Source: Heligmosomoides polygyrus polygyrus (taxonomy: Eukaryota > Nematoda > Chromadorea > Rhabditida > Heligmosomidae). From it: a stretch of 64,000 nt of DNA. Made by a program: the position numbers and the translations under genes. The stretch lies in the NCBI GenBank assembly GCA_947396885.1, contig OX377205.1, positions 26,585,407-26,649,406 on the forward strand, in the 5' to 3' direction. A model generated the notes under the pieces. That model worked only from the letters and a program-made list of their open reading frames with translations. It did not search any database and was not told where the DNA came from. The first letter of the stretch is position 1; every line of letters starts with the position of its first letter. Positions 33,536 through 45,713 of the stretch are shown here, piece after piece.

Positions 33536-34082
33536 TGAGTTACCTTTATCTTTCATCTTTTAAATATTAAAAAAGGACCTGTCTGAATATATCTGGTGAA
33601 TCGAGCTCTCGATATTTATAGCTTTTCCACAGCACGCAATATCCATTAGCACACATTAAGAGGATGGTGTTTGACTAAGCTGGGTGCACGCCTAGAAAGG
33701 AGGTCCACGCTGCATTTATGTTTTCCATGAATGTTAGTTTTACCCGAGCTGTAGAAGCCTAGATGTTGCTCCACAGTTATAATGCATACCCAATAGTCTT
33801 ATGGCTTCCATATTATTATTAAAGTCTTCGCATGATTTCGAAAAACATCGAAAAGGAACTGAAAGTCAAACATCCCGACCAATATTTTTCACTTTGGCTG
33901 GCATTGAGCATGAATTCTTTCCCTACTCTGGACTGATCAACTCTATATGAAACAAGGAACTTCCTGGAGTTGTTTTGAAACTGACACTTAGGATGTTGAA
34001 CACCAACAATTCAGTAGTATGCTGTTCCTGATTTCTTTCTGTTAACTACTGTGAAGGCTTCTCAGCAGATAGAGAAACCTAC

Positions 34083-34212
34083 CGGTCCCATTTCACAGCA
34101 CGGTTGAGTGTTGCAGGTCTGAGTTTCAGTAGCTGCTCCTACACACTGACAGCTGGAGCAGCCGTTGTTGCACAGTCTCTGACGAGTGCACGTGCCACCA
34201 CCGCAGGATGCA
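34083..34212 (-). CDS. Thrombospondin-repeat protein, exon with second TSP1 core (copy 2)
   Basis: A 130-nt exon matching 13309-13438, with the same acceptor, donor and encoded residues (ASCGGGTCTRQRLC ... CNTQPCCEMGP). The absence of replacement changes here, against four in the last exon, suggests constraint on this Cys-rich part. Confidence 0.88.
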
Positions 34213-34667
34213 CTGAAAAGGAGGTGCGTCAAGATCTGTAACGAATCCTTCTTCTTACAATTCGGTTGTTTACTCAACCGCATTATGCTCTCATAGGTGG
34301 AAGCCAGATGCTTTAATTCTACCATCCGTTGATACTTGGCACGTGCCCTACATTCGTTCAGTAGAATTCTTTCGAGCGCGCAGCTCGGAGCCCATGCACA
34401 CGTCCAATTTTTGTAGTTCTACGAACTCCGAAGGCGGTTCTTTCACCACCACTGCTGGACTGTATTCTCTGCACAGCGCGAGTTAGGAGCACTCCAAACA
34501 TGTTCGCCTTCGGAACTCATCTCCAGCTGTCTAAATGGACCACAAGCATCGAGTCGCCCTCTAATGGTAAGACGTCTATGGAATAGATTGGCACTCATGT
34601 GGGTTGTTGTATTGGTCGTGAGCAAATGTTTTAGAAGCCTTCAGACCTACCACTGTATGGAACCACA

Positions 34668-34975
34668 ATAAACCGATGTGTGCGCGGCTTCATAAATGGA
34701 CAAAGCTTCTGCGATCTGGTGTTCATACTTTTGGCAGATACCAACTTCCCAAGAGGCGCATTTCGGTTTTCCCGCTAAGTCCAACCAAGTCTTTCATCGC
34801 TCTGGGGTTGGCGAATTGGTACCAGACTTGTCTGAGAAGGCCAAAACGCTGGCTTGTTCATCTGCTGACCACCGCAAATTTTTGCATGTGCTATACATGC
34901 ATTAAATTTGCATCCACGACATCCCGTAGAAGTCGAATGCGTGACGCATCCTTTCACCTGCTTCCCACTTTGCCT
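34668..34975 (+). mobile_element. SINE, diverged (copy 2)
   Basis: Counterpart of 13900-14180 with the blocks ACCAGACTTGTCTGAGAAGG, GGCTTGTTCATCTGCTGACC and CATCCCGTAGAAGTCGAATG. Confidence 0.72.
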
Positions 34976-35086
34976 GCAGATCAATAATGGAAAGAAATTT
35001 CACTTCGTAAATTCTTTTACTAGTCACTGCCTTGAAGATTTTATATTGGACGCCAGAGGGAGAAATTTAAGATCAAGGTCGGTTAC

Positions 35087-35219
35087 CTGCATCCGCTCCA
35101 CGGTCCCCATTCTCCCCATACCGCAGGCGGCTCGTAGCTTACGCAGGGTCTAGCCTCTGTCGAAGATCCACCTGGACATGTGGACGTCGAGCAGGTGCGG
35201 TATCGAGTTTGCGAGCGAG
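35087..35219 (-). CDS. Thrombospondin-repeat protein, exon joining TSP1 repeats 1 and 2 (copy 2)
   Basis: A 133-nt counterpart of 14318-14450. The acceptor here is ATGCTTCAG, stronger than CATGTTCCAG in copy 1. It encodes RSQTRYRTCSTSTCPGGSS and WGEWGPWSGC. Phases agree with both neighbours. Confidence 0.87.
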
Positions 35220-35279
35220 CTGAAGCATGATTGTTTGAATGAACCAGCATTCATAGTCATTTTACTACCAACAACTTAC

Positions 35280-35396
35280 TCTCAAACGCCACCACACATG
35301 AAGCCCACTCACTCCATTCGGACCATTCGCCAACGACTGCGCAATTGGTGCATCCACCAGGAAGCACTCCTTGGCCGATTTCAATGGCAAGAGTAC
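35280..35396 (-). CDS. Thrombospondin-repeat protein, most 5' exon found (copy 2)
   Basis: A 117-nt counterpart of 14519-14635, encoding GQGVLPGGCTNC and EWSEWSEWASC between CTGTTCAG and GTAAGT. The upstream exon required by its phase-1 start was not found in this copy either, up to the start of the diverged SINE and beyond. Confidence 0.83.
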
Positions 35397-37036
35397 CTGA
35401 ACAGAATTGATCAATGATCTATTGTCAGTTTGATAAAGCGTTGTTAGCTAAGGTTCTGTAGCGGTGTTTTGGAGGCACCAATCCACCGATCTCGAAGGAC
35501 TGGAGATCTTTGTTCGCCTGCGCGGGAAATCCGAACCAGGAACGTGGTAGCAGGTTCACTCGACGGCCAACACTTTCTCCGACTGACCTGCCCCGCTCCC
35601 AGATTAGGCATGGAAAATCGACGGAAAGCGACTACCGCTTGGAACAGGAGTAGGATCACTGTGTAAAGTATTTCAGTATATGCAATACGTTTTGTTAGAC
35701 GAAATCATGAAAGGAATCTGCAATACCCACCATAAGGATTGGAAAGGCCGCGGTAAGCGCGTTACCCTCGTTCTTTCTGTCCTTTTGCTGTCGCCGTCTT
35801 GATCTTCATCCTTTTTGAAAAGCTCACATACGGTCGTGATCTACTTGATGAGATCAACATGAAATTCTCAACTCCATTTTTGATCGCTATTTTTTCGAAT
35901 GCGCCAGAGGATACTCATTAGGGAGGGACTTCTCCATTAATTGCGCCCGAAGGACATTTATTTTTTTTTCGCGCGGATCCAAGACCAACTGTTAGAGTAA
36001 TTGACAGAAGCGCTTCGTCAGCAAACATTTTATAGAGAGAGAAATGATTGGAAATCGCAAGCATTTTATTCGTTATTTGTTTTATTTATTTATTTTTCAA
36101 TTATTCTAGTAAACTCTACCAATTTTGAACAAACCAAGTAAAATTCCTTTTTAGAATCAAGTTTTCGTTATATGACCAAGAAAGAGGCAAAAGAAAGGTA
36201 AAAGGCGGTGTTGTTCAACATTTACTAAAAAAGATAATGGCCACTGTGTAGTGGTCGACGGCTGGTATGATCCATTACAACTCTTTGGCTCCAGGCCAAA
36301 CGATCCCAGCAGAGCCCTTCTGTAAGGAAGGAAATCTAAGAAATACACAGAGAATTGCGTCGGCTTCAGCCGACATTGGTCAACAGAAGAGGCCCGACTA
36401 ATTTGCTAGATATGAAGCACTCGAAACGCTGAGAACTTTACGGAAACCTAATATTTGTTGTGAAGATGAAGACGTAGATTAATATGTAATACCCTATAGA
36501 TGGAGCCGAAAAAATCAACGAAGCAGAAGATCTGGCTTTTTACGTATTAAAATACAGCCTAACTGTTTGCAGTTTAGGGAAATTTTATTTACCGAATTTA
36601 ACGCAAAAATTTTTCGCTAAAAAATTGTCGTTAAAAAATTATCGAAAAGAATTTAACACATATCTCTGGTGGAGACGATTGGAAGGTGTTTCCAAAAAGA
36701 GCTTTGCACCCACTTTTCAAAAAAAACTATTCAAGCACTTTCTTAAAGTTCGAATTTGCACATTTTGGTGGACAGGGAGCTCCGCATGAATGTGTTTAAT
36801 ATGTAAAAGTAAACTTAAAATTCAAATGACATACCGATGCGCACTTATAATCGCACCTATTCAGCAACTAACTGCGGTGAAGGTGAATTTGTCGAATATC
36901 GATGAACTACAGAAAGGTGTTTGAGTATAACATGAAGACTAACAGTTTCGGGTAAAGCGACTGTCAAGTTACAATCCAGAACCTCATCGTGAGTTTCGCG
37001 TCCGGTTGAACATTCAAATAATTGCTCGAAAATGGC

Positions 37037-37440
37037 AAAAAGTCAGACCTGTCATGTGGGTCCTCACGATAAGGGTTTGTTCTTCGACTCCCGTCCAGAT
37101 TAACCAGGCCTTCCATTCGTTCAGAGTCAGTGAATTGGCACCAGACTGGTCTGGGAAGAATAATCCTTACTTGTCCAGCCCCCTCGTCGCACCTGGGTGT
37201 TGGACCCAAGGGCCGTATGTCAGCCTAGTGAAGCGCAGCAAATGACCAGATTTGATTCACATGGGTCTAATTCTATAGGATATCAAGAAATGTGGTGCAT
37301 AGTTGGCCCATAAACTGCCTTGATGTGGCTTGCCATTGAGCAAATCAGTGAGTTTCCCTTTCCAGACAAGTTTGGTACCAACTAAGCGTTCCAGAGAAAT
37401 GAAGGCTTGGTTATCTTGTGTGGGACCCAACCCTTGAACT
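37037..37440 (+). mobile_element. Diverged SINE-like repeat (copy 2)
   Basis: Counterpart of 16495-16880, directly joined at 37037 to sequence that in copy 1 lies 220 bp further upstream. Confidence 0.58.
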
Positions 37441-38426
37441 GAAAAAAGGGTAAGCGAGGAACAGCGAATGTCTTATTCTGCACTACAAAAGTATAAATCG
37501 AGACAAATGTCAGCGTGAGTGGATCCCTTAGCGAAATTCTCCATCTTAGAAAAAACGCTGGAACGGCATAGTACATAACTCACGGAGAAATTATATCCTT
37601 AGTGAGAAATAAACCCCATTAGTCCAGACTCATAAATTACATCCTAAACTCTTTTCTCCTCATAGAAGAGCTCCACTGAGAGACTTCACTTAAACATGGA
37701 GAGACTTGGCTCACTCGAGATCGTAATCAAGATAGAAAAACGCTAGGATCTGTTTTTAGCGTTGTTTGTATTACGCATCGCACCGCCCCTGGTGGGTATA
37801 AAATATTTTTAGCGCTATCTTTCAAACTCAAATAGTAGTCCACTTGAACTACGAAAAAATGTTAGCGCTCTGAGGTTGCTTGGACTTTACGCAAAGCAGA
37901 TTATTCCTCTGGATATCCGGTTTTTCTGATGTTTACTTAGCCCTTCACCCGACGCCGTTGCTGCAGGATGGTGAAGGTGTGGAGAGTAAAAACGACTTCA
38001 ATACAGAATGGACTCATCTTGCGTTGAAAGCATATAAACATACTTCTGCAGACTAAAATGCTAACTGAGACATGCATTCTCTAGCATGGATAGGAAAAGG
38101 CGATCGAGACGTTCTTTCTTGAATTACTTGCTCTCATGAAGTGTATAAAAATGATTGTATCGAGTTCTCGTTTGAAGCTATAAAACCAGGTTGTTTATAT
38201 TTTTATCTTCCTTACGTTTTGGCCTTCTTAGGAGGCTGGAGAAGGCAGTTGAGAAATTGATCGTCAATCATTTGCTCCAAAGCATTCAAGATCGAACAAT
38301 ATTCTGAGATGAAATACCATGCATAAAAATGGGTTTATCCATGAATCAAATGCCAAACGCTAACCTTGAAAAATACATTACACACATACAAAAAGTAAAC
38401 GAACGCTGTTGTGTTAATACAGCTTC

Positions 38427-38690
38427 GCAAGCATGCAGCGCAGTCGGAAAAAGCGGCCGCTGTCGTGTGCACTCTGGATGGATTGAAGTTCTTGGTTCGA
38501 ATCTAGCCCTGACCAACCAAACAGCCCAGTTCTCTTCGTAGGGGATTTCCTAGTCCGAAAACAACGACTTGCTGAATTTTCATCGGTTGGCTACCACAAA
38601 TAAATGTGTAGCCAGTTATGGATTCAAACTGCCTCCACTAAGTAGAATCGCATCCGACAAAAGGGTTCCCATCCTCTTATTATCTTTGTA
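38427..38690 (+). mobile_element. Second SINE subfamily (copy 2)
   Basis: Counterpart of 18505-18765, with a well preserved box B (GGTTCGAATCTAGCCC) and box A (TGCAGCGCAGTCGG). Confidence 0.68.
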
Positions 38691-38748
38691 GAAGTCATCA
38701 TAAATAAGCAAGGATCGGGAATACGCAGTGTCTTAATATTGTTCTCTA

Positions 38749-39620
38749 TTAGGTTGGTGAAAAAGTCTTGCACCAAAATTTTTGAAATTTTTTTTTAAAG
38801 ATTTAACAGAAACTTCCAAGGATTGCGTGGTGCCACTACTTGTAGCACAAACGTTCTAGAATGTTTTAAAATAGTAATATTATAATAATAAAATTTTTAG
38901 TATGATAATATTTATATTTATCCTCAATCTCTGTGACTCGGACAAGGCTTCGCGGCTGACTATCGCTCAGCCCTTCATCGTTTTCGTAACAAGGACTCTC
39001 GAAGATGTCGTCAAGGGGGATGAAGCCTAGGTCTTCTTCGTTAAGAAGACTTAGAGGGTCCAGTGGCTCTCTCAAGGAGAACCACTTTCGAAGCAGCCAA
39101 AGGCACCGGAGGAGGGTAATGCTATGCCTCAAGGAATGCTGTATCATGAGTTCCTTTCGACGGCATCGCAGTAACAGAGGACGTCTACGCTACACAGCTG
39201 CAGAAGCTGACCGAGGCCATGTCAAACGGCGAGGGCGGAGGAATGTTCACCTTCCTCCATGCTAGCCCCGCACGTTGCAAGGTCGTCTCGCCAGAAGTTG
39301 CAGGAGCTTAGATGGAAGGTGCTGCCCCGCCCTCCGTATTCGCCAGATCTTGTGCCATCGGACTACGACCTCCTTCAAGCTCTCAAGCAACACCTGAGGG
39401 GTAGGTGCTTCAACGACCAAACCGAACTGGAATCCGAGGTTGCACAATTATTCGAGCCACAGCCGACTTCATTCTGGAAGAAAGGAATTCGTGATCTCCC
39501 CATCAGATGGCAGAGGGTTGTAGATGTACACCGTAGTCACTTTGTAGATTGAAATCGTTCACAAAATAAGCAATAAAATTTTGAAAAATACGTACTGGTG
39601 CAAGCTTTTTACCAGCCTAA
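38749..39620 (+). mobile_element. Internally deleted mariner, copy 2 only
   Basis: The ends TTAGGTTGGTGAAAAAGTCT and AGCTTTTTACCAGCCTAA are flanked by TA (38747-38748 and 39621-39622); copy 1 has the single TA at about 18952. At 872 bp it is shorter than a full mariner. The 3' part encodes the transposase C-terminus (39259-39552). Confidence 0.93.
39259..39552 (+). pseudogene. mariner transposase C-terminal remnant
   Basis: The frame reads PHVARSSRQKLQELRWK, PPYSPDLVPSDYDLL and ends HRSHFVD-stop, the typical end of a mariner transposase with the third catalytic Asp in PSDY. The motif that should begin HDNA just before PHVA is destroyed by a small deletion near 39260, and the N-terminal DNA-binding domain is missing. 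It is inactive. Confidence 0.87.
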
Positions 39621-41080
39621 TATATTGTCCCGAGTTTGCATCTGAGACCATCCGAGAACGCTCTGATTTTTCAGGCAACAGATATTCGATTAATCGTAAG
39701 TGCACTACGGCTACCATCCTGTACACGTAGGGTTCCCGAGCATATCTGTTTTCCAGCTTAAGTTACGTTTCAAAAAGCTGCATCAGCGCCTTTCGCATGT
39801 CTCTAGCAGGTTTCAGCGATGCAATTACTGTTCCTTGCGCAGCTGCGTCAGATACGCTTCTGCGAATAAAGAAGAACAAGGAGTACATCATGCGATAATG
39901 AGATTTTTTTACAACACGCAGAAGGCGAGAAAATTTTAGGAGAACCACCTGAAGGGCCTGAAGATCGCCATCTATGGAAACTTCAAAGGTGCTCGGAATG
40001 GGCATCGAAATTTGGCCACGTACTGGAGCGCCACTCACCCTGAACAACAAGCAAGACTACGGCAGTGAGAAGCATAAGGTCGAGATCGATCTCGCTCACT
40101 TCGGCACCTCTTAAATACGTAACTGAAACTGACTCCGCCACTGTTTGCCAACAGGCGACTCCTCCCGCGATCAGCTGTTTTTCGCCGAGGGACTACAATA
40201 GTTTGCGGTGAATCAGAGTGGCAACCTGCAAGACTCGACATCGCCTTTTTGTTGCCGTTCATCGAACACCGATATAATTGTGAGATGAGGCACTGAGCTT
40301 GAAGAGGCATTCTAGACGCTGCTGAATTTGTCGTTGGCATTCTTAGTAGAATACGGTAAAAGCAAAACATGTGCCATCCATAGATTTTAGAAGTCCAAGC
40401 TAATGGTTAGCTAGTGGTAAGTTTCTTGTAGTAAAAAGCATGATTTGAAAGGGGAAATCCTTGAATGATTCTGGAGGCTAAATTGGGTACGGGAAAAATT
40501 ATTGAGCTCTTGTACTACGGTCGGCAGAAGGCGACGTTTAATCATTTCTTGTTCGGGTTGCTGGTGTGGGCAGGGCGGCAGTAAGCCGCCTCGTGGCTGT
40601 TGCATAACCACTCAGCAGAATTTTTCTTAAATCGCTCGCTCTAAGGCTTAGGGTAAATATGCCTTCATATGTGTACATAATAGTTCTGTCAACAGTAATT
40701 CTGATGAGTGCACAATTTCGCTCCCCAGTGCCATGATGGCACATTGCCACTCATAATCTCGGTCGGCCTTGTTGTGAACTGCTGGTGATGGAAATACCTA
40801 ACTTCCGAAGTTACGTATTAGTCTTTATTCTAGCTTTGCGCTAATAAGAAGAAGTGTTTCTGCAGAGCTACCGGTAGCAACGAATAACGAGGGGCTGTTT
40901 TCAGCAGAGAGAGCATGCATTGAGAAACGAGCTCACATCCTCCTAGTTTTCCATTGTTGGTGATCGACTGCGTTATTTCTAGTTTTTCAATTCTATGCAG
41001 CTACATTACCAGGTCGAACCTTTTGGACTTTCCGCGAAAAACCGCAAAAAACACCATTTCTGCCACTTTTTGATAGCCTT

Positions 41081-41276
41081 GGATGGCACACACCCTGGAC
41101 TTCCTTCCCTAGCCTGGTTCTGCGGACTCCTCTGAGCGACGAAAACGAGTTCCAGTGACAACAGCTCGGATGATGAGTTTGCGGGATACTGTAGCAGGCG
41201 CTAGCACATTGTCACACTCTTCGAGCGCAGAACCAGGCTAAGAAAGAGTCTGCAGGGTGTGTGCCATCCAAGCTGC
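41081..41276. repeat. Short inverted-repeat element (copy 2)
   Basis: Counterpart of 20402-20593, with arms 41083-41130 and 41223-41274. Confidence 0.58.
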
Positions 41277-41956
41277 TCGTGTGGAAACTGCCTTCGTCGC
41301 TCAGGGGGATTTCGCAGCTAGGTTCTACAGAGGAGTATACAGTTCGAAAATGTGCACAAATCACCAAAAAATTGTGCAGATGTCAAAACCCCTCAAATCC
41401 CAACAGGCCATTTGAAATGCAAAAATCTCCTAACGCAGGAGAACCGAACCCCGACCTTCATTGTAAGAAGCAACTACCCACGACCCCACTATCCGCTTTG
41501 GAGTGCCATCGCGGGCATACAAGACATCGATGGCTGCGGGACATTATGTACGAATGGTCGCCGCGGATGCGGCGACTCGCGCGGCGAGCGCGGCAGAAAA
41601 TGTCGCAATTGGGTGACTTCAGCGGCCAGTGGTATCTAGACCTGCATCAAAACTTGTACATCAAGTGTTAGAAAGTGTATACAAACTCAGTTTCACTGCG
41701 ACAGTGCGTTATATTTTCAGCTTTTCCTGAAGAAGCAGCATATAAAATTGAGCATTAGAACGTTGCTTAGTTTTATAACTCGAACTCAATTCCTGAACCA
41801 GAGCATGTTTTCCCCCAGCTCCTGCATCAGCAGGAAGGGATATCAACAACACAAACCTAGCGTCTGCAGCAAGTCATGAGGCACAGCTCCCACGACCGCA
41901 GCGGAGCTCATCGCGCACGCGACAGTCGTCGTCGCGGGCGCGGCGACCATTCGTAC

Positions 41957-44469
41957 CAGGGATGGGCGGAAATTTTGAAAATTTTCCCAGAAAACAGAAA
42001 ACAGAAAATCGCTTTCGTCAGAAAACAGAAATCAGAAAACAGAAAAGCCAAAAACGCCAGAAAACAGAAAATTTCGCAGTTATCATACTACTAATGATTC
42101 AATCCGAAGATCCATTTGTCCAGCAGCAAATGCTTTTTGCACGACTAGAAATGTGGTCGTGGACCAGTGTTTTAAATTGCAAGCGTTTATAGGAATGGCT
42201 TATAAATGATGAATTTTTCCTATTGCATTCATATTAAAATATAGCGGTTTAAGGCTCACAGTCCAAATGTAGGTGTAATCTCAAAACATTCGCTCGATTA
42301 GGGGTCCCACTAGTAAGAGACTGGCCCTATAGAGCACCAAACACGAACCAAAGATATTTTGGGTACTGGCTTGATATTTCACAGAACAACACAAGAGTGC
42401 GATTGAAGAGGCTGTCAGCGCAAAAACTTTTGGGTGAAAGTGTTTCTTTAAATACGTAGACATTATCTAATAAGGATCAAACATATGCCCTTTTCATCAT
42501 CATATTATTATCCATCATACATTCATGTCATATTACATCTCGATTTGTTAGGAAGGGAGACATGCCCGACACCGGCAACTATCGCACGATTTGCCTGCTG
42601 CCCGTAGTCTACAAGCTGTTCACTCCAGTCCTCCTGAATAGGGTTAGCAGAACGCTGAACGAGAACGCAGGACGGCCATGCGAACAAGCAGGATTTCGGA
42701 GAGGATCCAGCACGATCGACCACATACACACCATTACGAAACTCATCGTGCAGCTGTGCCTTACGTTCATCGATCTGAAGAAGGATTCGACGCCGTCGTA
42801 CTGGAGGTAGTCATCGAAGCTCTGCTCGCTCATGATGTTCCTACTCAGTACATCAGAGTCAAAGTGGATTAACGACCAAGATCTCACCACTCCACAACGT
42901 CGTCATGAAGAGAGGGGTTCAGCAAGGAGATACCATATCCCCAAAGCTCTTTAGCACCACCCTCCAAAACGCCATGCGCGAACTAGAATGGAAAGACATG
43001 AGAGTGGAGGTCAACGGCCGGCAACTGGCCATCATAGGTTTGCTGATGACATCGTAACACCGAGCATGGCCAGGCTGAGCGAACGCTAGCCCACTTCGAT
43101 CGTGTATGTGGGAACTCTGGACTGCAGCGGAGTCTTACGAAGACGACGTTCATGAGAAACGGACGCATTCTCGCTCAACGGAACGAACATCTCCGAGTGC
43201 TCCAGCTACGTGTATCTGGTTCGCGAAGTCAAAATGAGCAACGGCCTAGCACCGGAGCTGGGTATGAGGAAACGAGCTGTTTGGGGAGCTTTTCAAGAGC
43301 GTGAAATCATGAAGAAGACGAAGAACGTCCGACTACGTGCCAGCCTATTCGATTCCACTGCTCTTCCTGCCCTAACATACTCCTCAGACCTGCGCTATAC
43401 GGAAGCGGGATGAACACGTGATCAGCGACGCGCAGCGTGGAATGGAGAGCGCGATGCTTGGAGTAACACGACTTCGCCGACGTTCGAAGATCAGGGACGC
43501 TGTTGCATGGGCCAAGTCGTCGAAAATTAGGTGGGCCGGTCACGTAATGCGATTCGCAGACACCCGCTGGACGAGAGCCGTCACTGACTGGATTCCGCGA
43601 GATGTCAAGAGAATACCAGGATGCCCATCAACGCGCTGGTCGGACTTCTTCGTGGAAGCCCTGAACGAACGATATGATGCTCTTTGTGTCCGTCCGGCGA
43701 GGAGGATCCATTGGAGCACTCTGTCAAGCGACAAGGACAAATGGAGACGTTGCTGGTACCCGTTCGGATAACTCGATGATGATCACCGGGACGATAGATG
43801 ATAGATGTGATGAATTAAAAATTTTATGTATCACTATTCTATCACTACGCCAGTGAAGTCAAAGGTAACTAAAACGTTTCAGTCTCTCACTAATGTTTGA
43901 CAACCAAAAGCTGAACAAGAGTTACAAAAGCAGCTCCGTCAAAGGCTCTCCTTTACGATCATTGGGAAAGACCAGCCAACAATTTTCAATAACCGGAGCT
44001 GGAGAATAATCCTACCCACAATTACTCTACGGCACATGGTTAGTTAACATATATTATAATGAAATGCCCCTCAGAATACTAGTTTTCTAGCCTTTGCATA
44101 AAGTTCTAAGTAATCGTAGATAGTCAAAACTACTGCAGAAATTTAAGAGAATACAAAGCGAAATTATGAAAGTGGAGAAATGTCCTGTGAAGGGACTCCA
44201 TGTCAGCAGCACTTACACAATCAAACAAACAAAGCGGCATAGTTTTGAGTGTATGGCGCAATTTCTACACGAGCAGATCTAGAAATTTACATGTTTGCAA
44301 TTTAAAATACACTAGAAACATTATTTTAAGATGAAACTCATGATTCTATGATACTTTTTGGATTATCCTTTTGGATTTCTATTACATAATTTTGTTCGCA
44401 GCTCTATTTTCTATTTTCTGGCCAATTTTTGGCCATTTTCCCAGAAAACAGAAATTCCGCCCACCCCTA
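41957..44469. mobile_element. hAT-like element nested in the outer MITE
   Basis: The termini CAGGGATGGGCGGAAATTTT and, inverted, TAGGGGTGGGCGGAATTTCT are flanked by the 8-bp duplication ATTCGTAC (41949-41956 and 44470-44477). The ends and the 8-bp duplication both fit hAT transposons. Subterminal sequence is rich in a repeated AGAAAACAGAAA motif. No hAT transposase is visible. Its interior has received an RTE fragment (42545-43815). Confidence 0.87.
42545..43815 (+). mobile_element. RTE retrotransposon fragment with part of the RT domain
   Basis: It carries reverse-transcriptase motifs across several frames: NYRTICLLPVVYKLFT and EQAGFRRGSSTIDHIHTITK (42568-42750), LCLTFIDLKK (42750-42785), and the catalytic FADD with following IVTPSMARLSE (43039-43080). 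The C-terminal WAGHVMRF and [15 protein letters not shown] region follows (43490-43620). Multiple frameshifts make it inactive, and the endonuclease half is missing. It ends at a degenerate GATGATAGATGTGATGA tail near 43815 and is the most complete RTE copy in the window. Confidence 0.87.
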
Positions 44470-44502
44470 ATTCGTACATCAAGACCGCCCCTCGACATCG
44501 AT

Positions 44503-45711
44503 CGAATGCCCACGTGGACGCCAACGTGATCCGCATCGCAGTCACACGCTACAGTATCGCGGGTGAACGTGCAAACCTGCACATCAATCCGCGACTCCAT
44601 GGAGTGCATCGGCAGAAAGTAGTTAGATCTAAGCAAGACCCTTCATAGAGCCCACTACAAGCAATGACTTCGCCTGAGAAAATTGAGATATAGATTAGGA
44701 TAAAAGAATGAGATATATGTACACATTCTAAAAAACACACTAGCGAAGATATTGAAGGTAGTCTGCAATATTCACAACTGATGAGATTCCTTCACTGTCT
44801 CTGAACGTGTAACAACTTCATCTCAAACATCTTCACTCTTGCTGTTAGTCCGTTATCGCGTCGTGTTTTAAAGTTCCTTTATCCTGGTCCGCTGTCACTA
44901 GGAAAAACTTTGATGTTGAGGTGGAAATTATGGTACATAGGATTTAATCCTTCACGCTAGTTGAATCGGCTGAGCAAATGTCTCTATGCAACTCGTTAGC
45001 TAGGGCAGAGGTGTATGACATCTACCTAGGGAATTGCAGGTGTGATACGTTACCTGTGCCCTACCTGTATCTTGCTGATAATCTTTCTTTCCTCACCGGT
45101 GAACAACGACCAGAGAATTAAGGAATTCGGACTCTCTCTTAGCCACCATCCCCTCAACACTGCATATTATGGGACATTTTTGAGGTATTGCAAGGGCTAG
45201 CTTTCAACTCTTTTCTGCCTTTAGATTATGAAGAAGGACGTGCAATTGTATAGTAAACAACACCTGTAGCAATCTAGTGAAGAAACAAAGCTACAGAAAA
45301 CATCTAAATCAGATAATAGAGACCATTTTATGTAGCCTTGCAGAGACTCTCTGATGACCAACTGCTCCCAGTCAATATTCAATCAAGAAAAGTAACGCTC
45401 TTCATTACAGTTGACATAAGTAGCAACATAAAAAGAATTTAGAGAACAAACTCCAGCAGAAACGAGAGAAAGATCGCAGGAGTCGACTAACCATAACACT
45501 GTTCTCTGCTTTATCTGTTGCAAAAGAAAAATCGGCACATCGGCAAAGAGCTGAATATAGAGATGCTGAAGATCGTAAACGACATGAGCACAGAGTCTCA
45601 GTTTCTGTTCAACTCGTGTTTTCAGGGTGCACTAAGAGTAGGCATAGGATACTGGAAAACATGATTGGATTCCATACCTGGCTTCATTAGAGGTACGAGC
45701 TAGTGCTCATG
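44503..45711. other. Non-coding stretch (copy 2)
   Basis: Counterpart of 20850-22032 after the nested block. No gene recognised. Confidence 0.45.
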
Positions 45712-45713
45712 TA

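Larger units (their letters stand above)
41532..44493. mobile_element. Outer GC-rich MITE, split by a younger insertion (copy 2 only)
   Basis: It is flanked by a perfect 9-bp duplication GACATCGAT (41523-41531 and 44494-44502); copy 1 has one GACTTCGAT at about 20844. Without the inner insertion the element is about 440 bp (41532-41956 plus 44478-44493). Its imperfect inverted ends share ATGTACGAATGGTCGCCGCG. A 9-bp duplication suggests a MULE-type mobiliser, which is inference. No coding sequence belongs to it. Confidence 0.82.
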
